Below, one piece after another: positions 20,953 to 30,538 of a stretch of DNA of 64,000 nt. A program made the translations under genes and the position numbers. The DNA lies in the NCBI RefSeq assembly GCF_040529335.1, contig NZ_CP159534.1, positions 2,232,001 through 2,296,000 on the forward strand. The letters run 5' to 3'. Each line of letters starts with the position of its first letter. Within the stretch, counting starts at the first letter, position 1. This stretch comes from Streptomyces sp. HUAS MG91. Its GTDB lineage: Bacteria > Actinomycetota > Actinomycetes > Streptomycetales > Streptomycetaceae. Under the pieces are notes generated by a model. The model worked only from the letters and a program-made list of their open reading frames with translations, was not told the DNA's origin and did not search any database.

Positions 20953-21726
20953 CTACTTGTCAGCGGCCTCCACCTGCTCCTTCAGCTTCTGCGGCGTCAG
21001 CGAGTTCAGGTCGAGCGTCTTGCCGTTCAGGATCACCGTCGGGGTGCCCGAGAGCTTGTCGTCCTGGAACTTCTTGTAGCTCTTCTGGATCCAGGTGTCG
21101 TGCTTGCCGCCGTTCACACAGGACGTGAAGGTGTCCGTGGTCAGGCCGTCGACCTTGCCCGCCAGGTCGAGCAGCTTGCTGTTCTTGGAGAACGCGTCGT
21201 CCGTCTCCTCCGGCTGGTTCTCGTACAGCACGTCGTGGTAGTCGCGGAACTTCCCGGCGTCCTGGGCGCAGCCCGCCGCGTTGCCCGCGCGCAGGGAGCC
21301 GCTGCCGCCCATGTTCGAGTCGATGAGGGTGACGAGGTGGTACTCGACCTTCAGCTTCCCCGCGTCGGTCAGCTCGTGGAGGGTCGTGCGGTACGAGTCC
21401 TCGAAGGCCTTGCACGCCGGGCAGCGGAAGTCCTCCCAGATGGTGAGGGTCGACTTGGCGGTGTCCTGGCCGACGGGGATCGCCAGCTTGTCGGTGCCGG
21501 CGGCGCCCTGCGGCGCGCTCACCGGGCCGGACGCGGTGTCACTGTCGCCGTCGCCACCGGAATTGGCGGCGACCACGCCGATCACGGCGGCCAGGCCGAG
21601 CACACAGACGACGCTCGCGCCCACGATCAACGTCCGGCGCCGCTTCTCCGCGGCCTTCTGCTTCTCGCGCTCCGCGGCCAGTCGCTCGCGGGCGGCGCGC
21701 TTTCCCTCACGGTTCTTCTCACTCAC
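20953..21726 (-). CDS. Membrane-anchored DsbA-like thiol-disulfide protein
   Basis: 257 residues from a GTG at 21726. A basic, Glu/Lys/Arg-rich cytoplasmic segment (EGKRAARERLAAEREKQ) precedes one transmembrane helix (TLIVGASVVCVLGLAAVIGVV), so the rest is outside the cell. The extracellular part is a thioredoxin-fold DsbA domain with active site FRCPACKAFED and the cis-proline region SGTPTVILNG. An ATG further upstream would start inside the terminator region and was rejected. A second, similar protein (CPVC) is at 55.4 kb. Likely role: oxidative folding of exported proteins. Confidence 0.88.
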   Translation of the reverse strand: MSEKNREGKRAARERLAAEREKQKAAEKRRRTLIVGASVVCVLGLAAVIGVVAANSGGDGDSDTASGPVSAPQGAAGTDKLAIPVGQDTAKSTLTIWEDFRCPACKAFEDSYRTTLHELTDAGKLKVEYHLVTLIDSNMGGSGSLRAGNAAGCAQDAGKFRDYHDVLYENQPEETDDAFSKNSKLLDLAGKVDGLTTDTFTSCVNGGKHDTWIQKSYKKFQDDKLSGTPTVILNGKTLDLNSLTPQKLKEQVEAADK

Positions 21727-21742
21727 ACCCGCGCCAACGAGA

Positions 21743-21768
21743 CGGGGAGGCACCAACGTGCCTCCCCG
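21743..21768 (-). terminator. Terminator downstream of trpA
   Basis: A perfect 11-bp stem (CGGGGAGGCAC with its complement) with the 4-base loop CAAC lies 38 bases past the trpA stop and just before the DsbA-like gene. There is no long T-tract, which is common for Streptomyces terminators. It separates the trp unit from the DsbA-lgt unit. Confidence 0.75.
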
Positions 21769-21805
21769 CAACGTATTCCACCCGTAAGGGGTACGTGACT
21801 CCGTG

Positions 21806-22621
21806 TTACTTCGTGCCCCGTACACCTTCGGCGAGCTCGGCGGCGAGGGCCCGCACGCCCTCCAGGCCGGCCTTCTCGTCGGGGGCGTCCAGCATCCGCT
21901 TCACGAACGCTGAGCCGACGATGACCCCGTCCGCGAAGGAGGCGACCTCCCGGGCCTGCACCGCGTTGGAGACGCCGAGGCCGACGCAGACCGGCAGTTC
22001 GGTGGTGGCCCGGGTGCGGTCGACGAGTTCCTTGGCCTGGTTGCCGACCGACTCGCGGGTGCCGGTGACGCCCATCAGCGAGGCCGCGTAGACGAAGCCG
22101 GAACCGGCCGCGGTGATGGTGGCGAGGCGCGCGTCCTGGCTGCTGGGCGCGACGACGAAGACGGTGCCGAGGCCGTTCTTCTCGGCGTGCTGCCGCCATT
22201 CGGCGGACTCCTGCACCGGCAGGTCGGGCAGGATGCAGCCCGCGCCGCCGGCCTCGGCGAGCTCGGTGGTGAACCGCTCGACGCCGTAGATGTAGATCGG
22301 GTTCCAGTACGTCATGACGAGCACCGGCTTGCCGGTCGCCTCGAACGCCTCGCGCACGGTGCGCATGACGTCCTTGATCTTGAGGCCGCCGCGCAGCGCG
22401 ATGTCGTCGGCGGTCTGGATGACCGGGCCGTCGAGCACCGGGTCGGAGTGCGGCAGGCCCACCTCGACCACGTCGGCGCCGCCGTCGAAGGCGGCCTTGA
22501 CCGCCTCGATGCCGCCGTCGACCGACGGGAAGCCGGCCGGGAGGTAGGCGATGAGGGCGGCGCGGCCCTCGGCCCGGGCACCGGCGAGGGTGTCGGACAG
22601 CAGCTGAAGGTTCCCGCTCAC
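21806..22621 (-). CDS. trpA: Tryptophan synthase alpha chain
   Basis: 271 residues, TIM barrel. It cleaves indole-3-glycerol phosphate to indole, which passes to TrpB. The catalytic Glu lies in [12 protein letters not shown] and the catalytic Asp in the same run (SDP). Phosphate-binding and late motifs are also present ([27 protein letters not shown]). The GTG start overlaps the trpB stop (GTGA), so the two are translationally coupled. Confidence 0.97.
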   Translation of the reverse strand: MSGNLQLLSDTLAGARAEGRAALIAYLPAGFPSVDGGIEAVKAAFDGGADVVEVGLPHSDPVLDGPVIQTADDIALRGGLKIKDVMRTVREAFEATGKPVLVMTYWNPIYIYGVERFTTELAEAGGAGCILPDLPVQESAEWRQHAEKNGLGTVFVVAPSSQDARLATITAAGSGFVYAASLMGVTGTRESVGNQAKELVDRTRATTELPVCVGLGVSNAVQAREVASFADGVIVGSAFVKRMLDAPDEKAGLEGVRALAAELAEGVRGTK

Positions 22622-23868
22622 TTGGACTCCCCCTCGGTGGCCTCGGTGTCGTAGAGACCGAAGTAGCGGGCGGCGGTGTCCATGTCCTTGTCGCCGCGCC
22701 CGGACAGGTTGATGACGATCAGTCCGTCCTTGCCGAGCTCCTTGCCGACGTCGAGGGCGCCCGCGAGGGCGTGCGCCGACTCGATGGCCGGGATGATGCC
22801 CTCGGTCTGCGACAGCAGCCGCAGCGCCTGCATGGCCTGGTCGTCGGTGACCGCGCGGTACTCGCCGCGGCCGGAGTCCTTCAGGTAGGCGTGCTCGGGG
22901 CCGATGCCCGGGTAGTCCAGGCCCGCCGAGATCGAGTAGGGCTCGGTGATCTGGCCCTCGTCGTCCTGGAGGACGTACGACCGTGAACCGTGCAGGATGC
23001 CGGGGTTGCCCGCGGACAGGGTCGCCGCGTGCTCGCCGGTCTCGACGCCGTGGCCGGCCGGCTCGCAGCCGATCAGGCGGACGCCGGCGTCCGGGATGAA
23101 GGCGTGGAACAGGCCGATGGCGTTGGAGCCGCCGCCGACGCAGGCGATCGCGGCGTCGGGCAGCCGCCCCGCGCGCTCCAGGATCTGGCGGCGGGCCTCG
23201 ACGCCGATGACGCGGTGGAAGTCGCGGACCATCGCCGGGAAGGGGTGCGGTCCGGCGACGGTGCCGAAGAGGTAGTGCGTCTCGTCGACGTTGGCGACCC
23301 AGTCGCGGAACGCCTCGTTGATGGCGTCCTTGAGGGTGCGGCTGCCGGACGTGACGGCCTCGACCTCGGCGCCCAGCATGCGCATCCGGGCCACGTTCAG
23401 GGCCTGACGCTGGGTGTCGATCTCGCCCATGTAGATCTTGCAGTCGAGGCCGAGCAGCGCGCAGGCGGTGGCCGTGGCGACGCCGTGCTGGCCGGCGCCG
23501 GTCTCGGCGATCACGCGGGTCTTGCCCATGCGCTTGGTGAGCAGGGCCTGGCCGAGCACGTTGTTGATCTTGTGCGAGCCGGTGTGGTTCAGGTCCTCGC
23601 GCTTGAGGAACACCCGGGCGCCGCCCGCGTGTTCGGCGAACCGCGGTACCTCGGTGAGGGCGCTCGGGCGGCCCGTGTAGTGCACGAGGAGGTCGTCGAG
23701 CTCGCGGGCGAACTCGGGGTCGTTCTTGGCCTTGTCGTACTCGACGGCGACCTCGTCCACGGCGGCGACGAGCGCCTCCGGGATGAACTTGCCGCCGAAC
23801 GCGCCGAAGTAGCCCTCGGCGCTGGGGATCTGACCGTCGGGGTCAGGGATGAAGTACTCGCTGGGCAT
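22618..23868 (-). CDS. trpB: Tryptophan synthase beta chain
   Basis: 416 residues. PLP enzyme that joins indole and serine. The PLP lysine is in HTGSHKINN, the TrpB1 signature is [20 protein letters not shown], and the phosphate loop is [15 protein letters not shown]. The length fits TrpB1, which works with TrpA. The ATG at 23868 is preceded on the minus strand by a spacer of about 106 bases from trpM. Confidence 0.98.
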   Translation of the reverse strand: MPSEYFIPDPDGQIPSAEGYFGAFGGKFIPEALVAAVDEVAVEYDKAKNDPEFARELDDLLVHYTGRPSALTEVPRFAEHAGGARVFLKREDLNHTGSHKINNVLGQALLTKRMGKTRVIAETGAGQHGVATATACALLGLDCKIYMGEIDTQRQALNVARMRMLGAEVEAVTSGSRTLKDAINEAFRDWVANVDETHYLFGTVAGPHPFPAMVRDFHRVIGVEARRQILERAGRLPDAAIACVGGGSNAIGLFHAFIPDAGVRLIGCEPAGHGVETGEHAATLSAGNPGILHGSRSYVLQDDEGQITEPYSISAGLDYPGIGPEHAYLKDSGRGEYRAVTDDQAMQALRLLSQTEGIIPAIESAHALAGALDVGKELGKDGLIVINLSGRGDKDMDTAARYFGLYDTEATEGESK

Positions 23869-23968
23869 GCGTCAACCTCACGGTGGGTTCTGGTGATGAC
23901 TAAACGCCGTGGGGGCATGGGTGTGTCGTCGGGCGGCCTGTCCTGGGTGGCCGGTCGCGTCGTTCACC

Positions 23969-23986
23969 GCGCCCCTAACGGGGCGC
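23969..23986. promoter_or_regulatory. Hairpin over the trpM stop codon
   Basis: GCGCCCC-TAAC-GGGGCGC is a perfect 7-bp stem with a 4-base loop; the trpM stop lies within it. It could weaken read-through from trpM into trpB or set RNA stability. Structure is seen; the role is inferred. Confidence 0.45.
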
Positions 23987-24121
23987 TTGCCATCGCATGC
24001 CGTTGATCTGGCCCGGCTCCGCACCGATGTGGTAGCGCACGCGCCGCCCGCGCACCCGGCGTGCCGGGGCCCGGCAGCCGCGGGGGCGGCAGCCTGGGGC
24101 GAGGCGGGCGGCGATGGACAT
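23975..24121 (-). CDS. trpM: TrpM-type small protein of the tryptophan operon
   Basis: 48 residues, very basic (about 13 Arg), beginning MSIAARLAPGCRPRG and ending GQINGMRWQAPR. A small gene between trpC and trpB, called trpM or trpX, is a known feature of Streptomyces and related genera; this one has the right place, size, charge and C-terminal pattern. It starts 10 bases after the trpC stop. It was linked to tryptophan metabolism and development in S. coelicolor, but its molecular action is unclear. Too short for routine gene finding. Confidence 0.85.
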   Translation of the reverse strand: MSIAARLAPGCRPRGCRAPARRVRGRRVRYHIGAEPGQINGMRWQAPR

Positions 24122-24131
24122 GACGGTGAGA

Positions 24132-24938
24132 CTACCGCCCGTGCCGCAGGGCCGGGTGGGCGCCCGCGGCGACCAGGTCGGCGACGGCGGCCTTCGGGTC
24201 GCGGCCGGTGACCAGGGACTCGCCGACGAGGACCGCGTCCGCGCCCGCGTTGGCGTACGCGATCAGGTCGTGCGGGCCGCGCACGCCGGACTCGGCGATC
24301 TTGACGATGTGGTCCGGGATCTCGGGGGCGACGCGCTCGAAGGTGCCGCGGTCGACGGTGAGGTCCTTGAGGTTGCGGGTGTTGATGCCGATGACCTTGG
24401 CCCCGGCGTCCACCGCCCGCTCGACCTCGTCCTCGTCGTGCGCCTCGACGAGCGCGGTGAGGCCGATGGACTCGGCGCGCTCGATGAGGGACTCCAGGGC
24501 GGGCTGCTCCAGGGCGGCCACGATCAGCAGGGCGAGGTCGGCGCCGTACGCACGGGCCTCCCACAGCTGGTACGAGGTGACGATGAAGTCCTTGCGCAGG
24601 ACCGGGATGTCGACCTTGGCGCGGACCGCCTCCAGGTCGGCCAGCGAACCGCCGAAGCGGCGCTGCTCGGTCAGCACGGAGATGACGGCGGCGCCGCCCG
24701 CCTCGTAATCGGCCGCGAGACCGGCCGGGTCGGCGATCGCGGCGAGCGCGCCCTTGGACGGGCTGGACCGCTTGACCTCGCAGATGACCTTGACGCCGTC
24801 GCCGCGCAGGGCCGCGACCCCGTCCTTGGCCGCGGGAGCCTTCGCCACGCGCTCCTTGAGCTCGTCGAGGCTGACGCGCGCCTGCCGTTCCGCGAGGTCG
24901 GCACGGACTCCGTCGATGATCTCGTCGAGCACACTCAC
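24132..24938 (-). CDS. trpC: Indole-3-glycerol phosphate synthase
   Basis: 268 residues, TIM barrel. It converts carboxyphenylaminodeoxyribulose phosphate to indoleglycerol phosphate. Catalytic and binding motifs: [13 protein letters not shown] (Glu and Lys), [13 protein letters not shown] (Lys), [25 protein letters not shown] and VGESLVTG. The GTG start at 24938 follows a good AGAAGGGAG. There is no fused PRAI (TrpF) domain, in line with PriA in this window supplying that activity. Confidence 0.97.
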   Translation of the reverse strand: MSVLDEIIDGVRADLAERQARVSLDELKERVAKAPAAKDGVAALRGDGVKVICEVKRSSPSKGALAAIADPAGLAADYEAGGAAVISVLTEQRRFGGSLADLEAVRAKVDIPVLRKDFIVTSYQLWEARAYGADLALLIVAALEQPALESLIERAESIGLTALVEAHDEDEVERAVDAGAKVIGINTRNLKDLTVDRGTFERVAPEIPDHIVKIAESGVRGPHDLIAYANAGADAVLVGESLVTGRDPKAAVADLVAAGAHPALRHGR

Positions 24939-25062
24939 GCGAGCGGACTCCCTTCTGACAGTTCACTGGGCAATCTGCTGGTCACTGAAATGGTATCCGT
25001 AGCCGGGCTGAGGCTCCGCATCCGGTTGACGTTGGTCCCACCACCTGGACAGTTACGGATGA

Positions 25063-25518
25063 TCAAGGGTGCAGGAAGCCACCCAGGGGCAGGTTCCGGA
25101 CAACCGTGAAGACGAGCACGACGGCGCCGAGCGTCCACAGGTGCGCACGGCCGGGGCGCAGGCCGAACGGCACGCCCCGCAGGCCCCGGGCGGCCCGTAC
25201 GGCCCACACGGTCCAGCCCACGGCGAAGAGGGCGTACCCGGCGACGGCGAGGGCGTTGGCGCCGAGCGCCGCGGTGAGGTCGCCGTGCACGATCGCGTGG
25301 GCGCTGCGCAGTCCGCCGCAGCCCGGGCAGTAGATCCCGAAGATCTGGAGGAGCGGGCAGGCCGGATAGTGACCCGGCTGGTTGGGGTCGACGGTGCCGA
25401 CATAGGCGAAGGCCGCCGCGACGCCGCCGAGGAGGCCCAGCGGCACCGCGGTGCGGCGCAGGAGGCCGGGGTGGTCGTGGGCGGTCGCGGGCGCGGTGTC
25501 GGTCGTCTCGACGGTCAC
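25063..25518 (-). CDS. DUF2752 membrane protein
   Basis: 151 residues with four hydrophobic segments. The family core is present: YPACPLLQIFGIYCPGCGGLRSAHAIVHGD, with a CPxC-like cysteine set typical of DUF2752. Function is unknown. It begins with GTG and leads the transcription unit that contains trpC, trpM, trpB and trpA; the gap to trpC is 124 bases. Confidence 0.85.
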   Translation of the reverse strand: MTVETTDTAPATAHDHPGLLRRTAVPLGLLGGVAAAFAYVGTVDPNQPGHYPACPLLQIFGIYCPGCGGLRSAHAIVHGDLTAALGANALAVAGYALFAVGWTVWAVRAARGLRGVPFGLRPGRAHLWTLGAVVLVFTVVRNLPLGGFLHP

Positions 25519-25563
25519 CCGTGAATTCTGCCCCGGGGGCCTGCCCCGCGCCTGTCGGCGACA

Positions 25564-25604
25564 CGAAGGGGCGGCCGGCGATCGTGTCGCCGGCCGCCCC
25601 TTCG
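25564..25604 (-). terminator. Terminator after the hisI-trpE unit
   Basis: A perfect 18-bp stem (begins CGAAGGGGCGGCCGGCGA) with a 5-base loop, 13 bases past the stop of the HGxxPAAW gene. It splits the tryptophan genes into two transcription units: hisI to HGxxPAAW, and DUF2752 to trpA. Confidence 0.85.
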
Positions 25605-25617
25605 CGGTGTACGTGGC

Positions 25618-25851
25618 TCAGGCCTCCGAGCCGGAGGGGTTGAGCTTCAGCTCGGCGCGGCGCGGCTTGCCGAGACCGGCGACGTGCATCGCGCCGCCGA
25701 CGATCGCGGCGAGGGCGAGCAGGGCCATGCCGGCCCAGAAGCCGACGACGCTGCCCATCACCATGAAGGCGCCCGCGACTATGAAGCCGATGAAGGCGAT
25801 GATGACACCGGTCCAGGCGGCCGGGGTGTGTCCGTGGCTGCTGTCCGCCAT
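25618..25851 (-). CDS. HGxxPAAW family small membrane protein
   Basis: 77 residues with the N-terminal HGHTPAAW motif (the HGxxPAAW family name) and two transmembrane helices (WTGVIIAFIGFIVAGAFMVM and WAGMALLALAAIVGGAMHV). The ribosome binding site GAGGAG is 7 bases before the ATG. The family is found beside tryptophan genes in actinobacteria; its function is not known. Confidence 0.9.
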   Translation of the reverse strand: MADSSHGHTPAAWTGVIIAFIGFIVAGAFMVMGSVVGFWAGMALLALAAIVGGAMHVAGLGKPRRAELKLNPSGSEA

Positions 25852-25965
25852 GGCTTGCTCCTCGTTGCGTAATTCTCTCAGCTGACCAGCGCGTTGCTCA
25901 GGCTGCTTGCGCTCATTGTCCCGTACCGTTGCGCGGCTCCGGCACGGGGGGTTGGTGGACGGGCG

Positions 25966-26613
25966 TCAGGCGCCCGTCGGGTCCTCGCCGCGGTCCAGGG
26001 CCTTCCACAGGTCCTCGGGGCGGTCCGGGTCGACGGCCTTCTGCTTCTTGGGCCGCGGGGCACCGGAGCGCTCGTAGCGGCCGCCCATCGAGGGCCAGGC
26101 CGCGCCGTAGATCACGGCGAGGATTCCGGCGACCAGGATGAGGGCGCCGCCGCCCGCCGCGACGTAGGGCCAGGCGGTGTGGGTGAGCGCGTCGATGGTG
26201 GTCGCCGCGTTGCCGGAGGCCTGGGCCGCCTTGTCGTCGAGGGCGGAGCTGTCGTCCGCGCCGAGCACGGCGGCGGCGACGGCGCCCGCGCCGGACAGGG
26301 CGAGCAGCGAGGCGACCAGGAAGCGGCCCGCGCGGCGCACGGCGAACACGGCGACGAGCGCCGCGAGGCCGACGACGGCCAGTGCGGCGGGGACGCCGGT
26401 CACGTCGCTGCCCTTGGCGGAGAGCTCCAGGTCGCCGCCGGCGACGGCCGCGACGCCCGAGCACCACTCCTGGCGGGAGGCGAGCAGCGCGACCGCGGCG
26501 CCGACGGCCCCGAAGAGCAGCGCGACGGCGAGGCTGCGCCGGCCGCGCCTGGCGGCGGGGCCGGTCTCGGCGGCTTCGGTACGGGGGTGCGGTACGGCAG
26601 TCACGTACTCCAC
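25966..26613 (-). CDS. Trp biosynthesis-associated membrane protein (TIGR02234-like)
   Basis: 215 residues from a GTG at 26613 with GAGGGG just upstream; a second GTG at 26604 is also possible and closer to typical homologues. Four membrane helices, the motif SRQEWCSGV after the first helix, and a charged C-terminal tail with RPEDLWKALDRGEDPT. Proteins of this kind occur almost only next to trp genes of actinobacteria, as here directly after trpE. The biochemical role is unknown. Confidence 0.88.
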   Translation of the reverse strand: MEYVTAVPHPRTEAAETGPAARRGRRSLAVALLFGAVGAAVALLASRQEWCSGVAAVAGGDLELSAKGSDVTGVPAALAVVGLAALVAVFAVRRAGRFLVASLLALSGAGAVAAAVLGADDSSALDDKAAQASGNAATTIDALTHTAWPYVAAGGGALILVAGILAVIYGAAWPSMGGRYERSGAPRPKKQKAVDPDRPEDLWKALDRGEDPTGA

Positions 26614-26667
26614 TATCGCCCCTCTGTACAGGTGGAGGGGGCTTCCGGGCGGGAGGCGTGCGTCACG

Positions 26668-28155
26668 TCACACTGTGTGCGCGCCGAGCCGGTTCGCCGT
26701 GTGCACCGCGCGCAGCACGGCCGCGGCCTTGTTGCGGCACTCGGTGTCCTCGGCGACCGGGTCGGAGTCGGCGACGACGCCGGCGCCCGCCTGCACGTAG
26801 GCGGTGCCGTCGCGCAGGAGTGCGGTGCGGATGGCGATGGCGGTGTCGGAGTCCCCGGCGAAGTCGAGGTAACCGACGCAGCCGCCGTACAGGCCGCGGC
26901 GGGAGGGCTCCAGCTCGTCGATGATCTGCATCGCGCGGGGCTTGGGGGCGCCGGAGAGGGTGCCGGCCGGGAAGCAGGCGGTGAGCACGTCGTACGCGGT
27001 GCGGTCCTCGGCGACCTGTCCGGTGACGGTGGACACGATGTGCATGACGTGCGAGTACCGCTCGATGGACATGAAGTCGACGACCTCGACGGAGCCGGGC
27101 TCGCAGACGCGGCCCAGGTCGTTGCGGCCGAGGTCGACGAGCATCAGGTGCTCGGCGCGCTCCTTGGGGTCGGCGAGGAGTTCGTCGGCGAGGGCCTGGT
27201 CCTCCTGCGGGGTGGCGCCGCGCGGCCGGGTGCCCGCGATGGGGTGGACCATGGCGCGCCCGTCCTCGACCTTGACGAGGGCCTCCGGGGAGGAGCCGAC
27301 GACGTCGAAGCCGTCGAACCGGAAGAGGTACATGTACGGGGACGGGTTGGTCGCGCGCAGGACGCGGTAGACGTCCAACGCGCTTGCGGTGCAGGGGGTT
27401 TCGAAGCGCTGGGAGGGGACGACCTGGAAGGCCTCGCCCGCGCGGACGCGCTCCTTGATGTCGTCGACGGCGGCCTGGTACTGCTCGCCGCCCCACAGCG
27501 CGGTGAACTCGGGGAGTTCGGAGGGCGGCAGCGCGGCCGGGGCGGTGTCGGCGGGCTTGCCGAGGTCGGCCTCCATGGCGTCGAGCCGGGCGACGGCGTC
27601 GGCGTACGCCTCGTCGACCCCGGTGTCGAGGTCGTTGTGGTTGATCGCGTTGGCGATGAGCAGGACCGAGCCGTCCCAGTGGTCGAGGACGGCGAGGTCG
27701 CTGGTGAGCAGCATCGTCAGCTCGGGCAGTTTCAGGTCGTCGCGCTCGCCGGGGCCGATCTTCTCCAGGCGGCGCACGATGTCGTAGCCGAGGTAGCCGA
27801 CCATGCCGCCGGTGAACGGGGGCAGGCCCTCGTAGCGCGGGGTGTGCAGGGTCTCGACGGTGGCGCGCAGGGCGGCGAGCGGGTCGCCGTCGACGGGGAC
27901 GCCGACGGGCGGGGTGCCCAGCCAGTGGGCCTGTCCGTCGCGCTCGGTGAGGGTGCCCGCCGAGCGGACGCCGACGAACGAGTAGCGGGACCACGACCGG
28001 CCGTTCTCCGCGGACTCCAGGAGGAACGTGCCGGGCCGCTCGGCGGCGAGCTTGCGGTACAGGCCGACGGGGGTGTCGCCGTCCGCGAGGAGCTTGCGGC
28101 TGACGGGGATCACTCGGCGGTCGGTCGCCAGCTTGCGGAAGGTCTCGAGATCCAT
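26668..28155 (-). CDS. trpE: Anthranilate synthase component I
   Basis: 495 residues. It makes anthranilate from chorismate with ammonia from TrpG. The feedback site LLES (residues 45-48) and SRYSFVGV are present, as are the catalytic blocks [50 protein letters not shown] and [14 protein letters not shown]. No glutamine amidotransferase partner (trpG) is in the window. It starts 11 bases after hisI and heads into the TIGR02234-like gene. Confidence 0.97.
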   Translation of the reverse strand: MDLETFRKLATDRRVIPVSRKLLADGDTPVGLYRKLAAERPGTFLLESAENGRSWSRYSFVGVRSAGTLTERDGQAHWLGTPPVGVPVDGDPLAALRATVETLHTPRYEGLPPFTGGMVGYLGYDIVRRLEKIGPGERDDLKLPELTMLLTSDLAVLDHWDGSVLLIANAINHNDLDTGVDEAYADAVARLDAMEADLGKPADTAPAALPPSELPEFTALWGGEQYQAAVDDIKERVRAGEAFQVVPSQRFETPCTASALDVYRVLRATNPSPYMYLFRFDGFDVVGSSPEALVKVEDGRAMVHPIAGTRPRGATPQEDQALADELLADPKERAEHLMLVDLGRNDLGRVCEPGSVEVVDFMSIERYSHVMHIVSTVTGQVAEDRTAYDVLTACFPAGTLSGAPKPRAMQIIDELEPSRRGLYGGCVGYLDFAGDSDTAIAIRTALLRDGTAYVQAGAGVVADSDPVAEDTECRNKAAAVLRAVHTANRLGAHTV

Positions 28156-28166
28156 GGCGGCCGACC

Positions 28167-28541
28167 TTACTGGGTGACGGGGAGGACGTCGGCGTCGAAG
28201 CAGGTCCGCGCGCCGGTGTGGCAGGCGGCGCCGACCTGGTCGACCTTGACGAGCACGGTGTCGGCGTCGCAGTCGAGGGCGACGGACTTCACGTGCTGGT
28301 AGTGGCCGGAGGTGTCGCCCTTGACCCAGTACTCCTGGCGGCTGCGCGACCAGTAGGTGCAGCGGCCCGTGGTGAGGGTGCGGTGCAGTGCCTCGTCGTC
28401 CATCCAGCCGAGCATCAGCACCTCGCCGGTGTCGTACTGCTGGGCGATGGCGGGGACCAGGCCGTCGGCGCTGCGCTTGAGGCGGGCGGCGATGGCGGGG
28501 TCGAGGTCACTGGACTGGGGCGTGCTGGTCATACGTGTCAT
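28167..28541 (-). CDS. hisI: Phosphoribosyl-AMP cyclohydrolase
   Basis: 124 residues (121 if the ATG at 28532 is used). It opens the purine ring of PR-AMP, the third step of histidine synthesis. Family motifs: [34 protein letters not shown] and the metal-site cysteines in DCDAD, GAACHTG and TCF. It stands alone as a single-domain HisI (no HisE fusion) and is first gene of the trpE unit, away from the his operon. Confidence 0.95.
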   Translation of the reverse strand: MTRMTSTPQSSDLDPAIAARLKRSADGLVPAIAQQYDTGEVLMLGWMDDEALHRTLTTGRCTYWSRSRQEYWVKGDTSGHYQHVKSVALDCDADTVLVKVDQVGAACHTGARTCFDADVLPVTQ

Positions 28542-28602
28542 TGTGCCGCGCCACTTGTGCGGGTTCTGTCGGCGTCCACTGTCCGGACGGCGGGGCCGGT
28601 CG

Positions 28603-28608
28603 TAGGCT
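28603..28608 (+). promoter_or_regulatory. -10 element of a predicted leaderless transcript
   Basis: TAGGCT lies exactly 7 bases before the ATG at 28616, and no ribosome binding site is present. That spacing places the transcription start at the start codon, the pattern of leaderless mRNAs common in actinobacteria. CTGTCC 18 bases upstream could be the -35. Confidence 0.55.
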
Positions 28609-28615
28609 GGCGGCC

Positions 28616-29251
28616 ATGTCGACCCATGCCAAGCGTGAACGGCTTCTTCTCGCGGACCTGCTGGAGGCGGCGGGCCCGGAGGCGCCCACCCTGTGCGAGG
28701 GCTGGACCGCCCGTGATCTCGCGGCCCATGTCGTGGTGCGCGAGCGGCGCCCCGACGCGGCGGGCGGAATCCTCCTCAAACAGCTCGCGGGGCGTCTGGA
28801 CCGGGTCCAGGCGGAGTTCGCGGAGAAGCCCTACGAGGAGCTGATCCAGCTGATCAGGACCGGTCCGCCGCGTTTCTCGCCCTTCTCCCTGAAGCAGGTC
28901 GACGAGGCGTCGAACGCGGTGGAGTTCTATGTCCACGCGGAGGACGTGCGCCGGGCGCAGCCCGACTGGTCGCCGCGTGAGCTGGACCCGGTGTTCTCGG
29001 AGGCGCTGTGGTCCCGCCTGGAGCGGATGGCCCGGATGGTGGGCCGCAAGGCGCCGGTCGGGCTGGTGCTGCGGCGGCCCGACGGGCAGACGGCGGTGGC
29101 CCACAAGGGCGCTCCGGTGGTCACGGTCACCGGCGAGCCGGCCGAGCTGCTGATGTTCGCGTTCGGCCGGCAGGCCGCGGCGGACGTGGAGCTGGAGGGC
29201 GACAAGGCGGCGGTGGACCGGCTCACCGAGACGAAGGCGCTGGGGCTGTAA
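28616..29251 (+). CDS. TIGR03085 family DinB/MDMPI-like protein
   Basis: 211 residues. The N-terminal part is a mycothiol-dependent maleylpyruvate isomerase-like (DinB fold) domain: [37 protein letters not shown], then [15 protein letters not shown] with the conserved His. The C-terminal half ([19 protein letters not shown]) is the SCP-like end seen in TIGR03085 members. The metal-ligand His residues are kept. Specific function is unknown; thiol-linked detoxification is a guess from the fold. Its last 29 bases overlap the end of the convergent MFS gene. Confidence 0.85.
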   Translation: MSTHAKRERLLLADLLEAAGPEAPTLCEGWTARDLAAHVVVRERRPDAAGGILLKQLAGRLDRVQAEFAEKPYEELIQLIRTGPPRFSPFSLKQVDEASNAVEFYVHAEDVRRAQPDWSPRELDPVFSEALWSRLERMARMVGRKAPVGLVLRRPDGQTAVAHKGAPVVTVTGEPAELLMFAFGRQAAADVELEGDKAAVDRLTETKALGL

Positions 29252-30533
29252 CCGGCTCCTGGTCGATCACCGTGCGCGGCACGGGAGTTGCGGCGGGTGC
29301 GCGGCGGGTCCACAGCAGTGCGCCCGCCGTCAGGCCGAGCAGCGCGGGCAGCCAGGCCGCCGCCCCGGCCGGCAGGGCGCTCGCCACCATGCTGCCGCAG
29401 GCTCCGGCGAGTTGCAGGGCGAGGGACTGCACGGACAGGGCCGTGGCGCGTCCCGAGCTGTCGGTGCGGCGGTGCAGGAACTCGCTGACGCTGGGGCTCG
29501 CCGCGCCGATGCCCACGTAGACCAGGAGATAGCCGAGCGCGGCCGGGGCGGCGAGGTCCACCGCCGCGGTGACGCAGAGCAGGGCGATGCCGAGGACGGC
29601 GGCGAACTCGCCGACGAGGACGGCCCGTTCGCCGCTGCGGGTGAGGCGGGCGACGAGCGGTGCGAGGCGGTTGCCGAGGGCGGTGCCGCAGAATCCGGCG
29701 CAGGCGAGGACCGCGTAGAGCACGGCGCCGCCGTCGGCGCTGCCGGTGAGGTCGGCGGCGCGGCCGGGGGTGAGCAGTTCGACGACGCCGATCGCGCTGC
29801 CGACGGCGGCGGCGGTCAGCACGACGCGGCGCACCAGGGCGTCCCGCGCGGTGTGCTTGACGCCGGAGGCGATGGTGCCGGGGATGCCGGCGAGGACGCC
29901 GCGCAGGGTGGCGGGCGGGCGCGGGGGTTCGGGCAGGGCGACCATGACGTAGCCGACGTAGAGGGCGCTGATGAGCGCGCCGAGCACCAGGGGCACGGCG
30001 AGCGTCGGCACTCCGGTGGCGGCTTCGAGGCGGCCGTCGCGGTCGAGCAGCCAGGGGCCGAGGCCGCCGCACAGGGTGCCGAGGGCGAGGGCGGCGGCTC
30101 CGGCGGCGCCGCCGCGGGCGAGGCCGGGGCGCAGTTCGGCGTCGGGGCCTTCGTGGGCCTGCACGGTGTCGACGTACCAGGCTTCGGCGGGGCCGCTGTT
30201 GAGGGCGCGGGCGGCGCCCTTGAGCGCCATGGCGAGGACCAGGACCCAGACGGTGGTGCCGAACGCGGTCAGGGCGAGGGCGGCGGCGGTGAGCACGCCG
30301 GACGCGGCGAGGACGGCGCGGCGGCCGAGGACGTCGGAGAGGCCCCCGGTGGGCAGTTCGAGGGCGGCGGCGGTCAGGGAGTGCACGGCGAAGAGGGCGG
30401 CGATGGCGGCGAGGGACACGCCGCGCTCGGTCAGCAGCAGTACCTGGACGGGGACGCAGAGGCCGACGGGCAGCCAGAACAGGAACGACACCGCGCTGTA
30501 GCGGCGCCGGGCGGTGAGCGGGTCGAGGACCAT
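29223..30533 (-). CDS. Major facilitator superfamily transporter
   Basis: 436 residues with about 12 hydrophobic helices. The first loop carries LPTGGLSDVLGRRAVLAASG, the MFS motif A between helices 2 and 3. Starts with MVLDPLTARRRYSAV. Substrate is unknown; drug or metabolite export is common for members paired with a small regulator. It lies 5 bases after the ArsR-type gene in the same direction. Its 3' end overlaps the neighbouring plus-strand gene by 29 bases. Confidence 0.88.
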   Translation of the reverse strand: MVLDPLTARRRYSAVSFLFWLPVGLCVPVQVLLLTERGVSLAAIAALFAVHSLTAAALELPTGGLSDVLGRRAVLAASGVLTAAALALTAFGTTVWVLVLAMALKGAARALNSGPAEAWYVDTVQAHEGPDAELRPGLARGGAAGAAALALGTLCGGLGPWLLDRDGRLEAATGVPTLAVPLVLGALISALYVGYVMVALPEPPRPPATLRGVLAGIPGTIASGVKHTARDALVRRVVLTAAAVGSAIGVVELLTPGRAADLTGSADGGAVLYAVLACAGFCGTALGNRLAPLVARLTRSGERAVLVGEFAAVLGIALLCVTAAVDLAAPAALGYLLVYVGIGAASPSVSEFLHRRTDSSGRATALSVQSLALQLAGACGSMVASALPAGAAAWLPALLGLTAGALLWTRRAPAATPVPRTVIDQEPVTAPAPSSR

Positions 30534-30538
30534 CGCGG

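Noticed and set aside
24935..25021. 28-codon frame ending on the trpC start (possible trp leader peptide)
   Set aside because: It overlaps trpC by TGA/GTG and could in theory be coupled, but it contains no Trp codon, has no good ribosome binding site and no paired terminator/antiterminator hairpins were seen.
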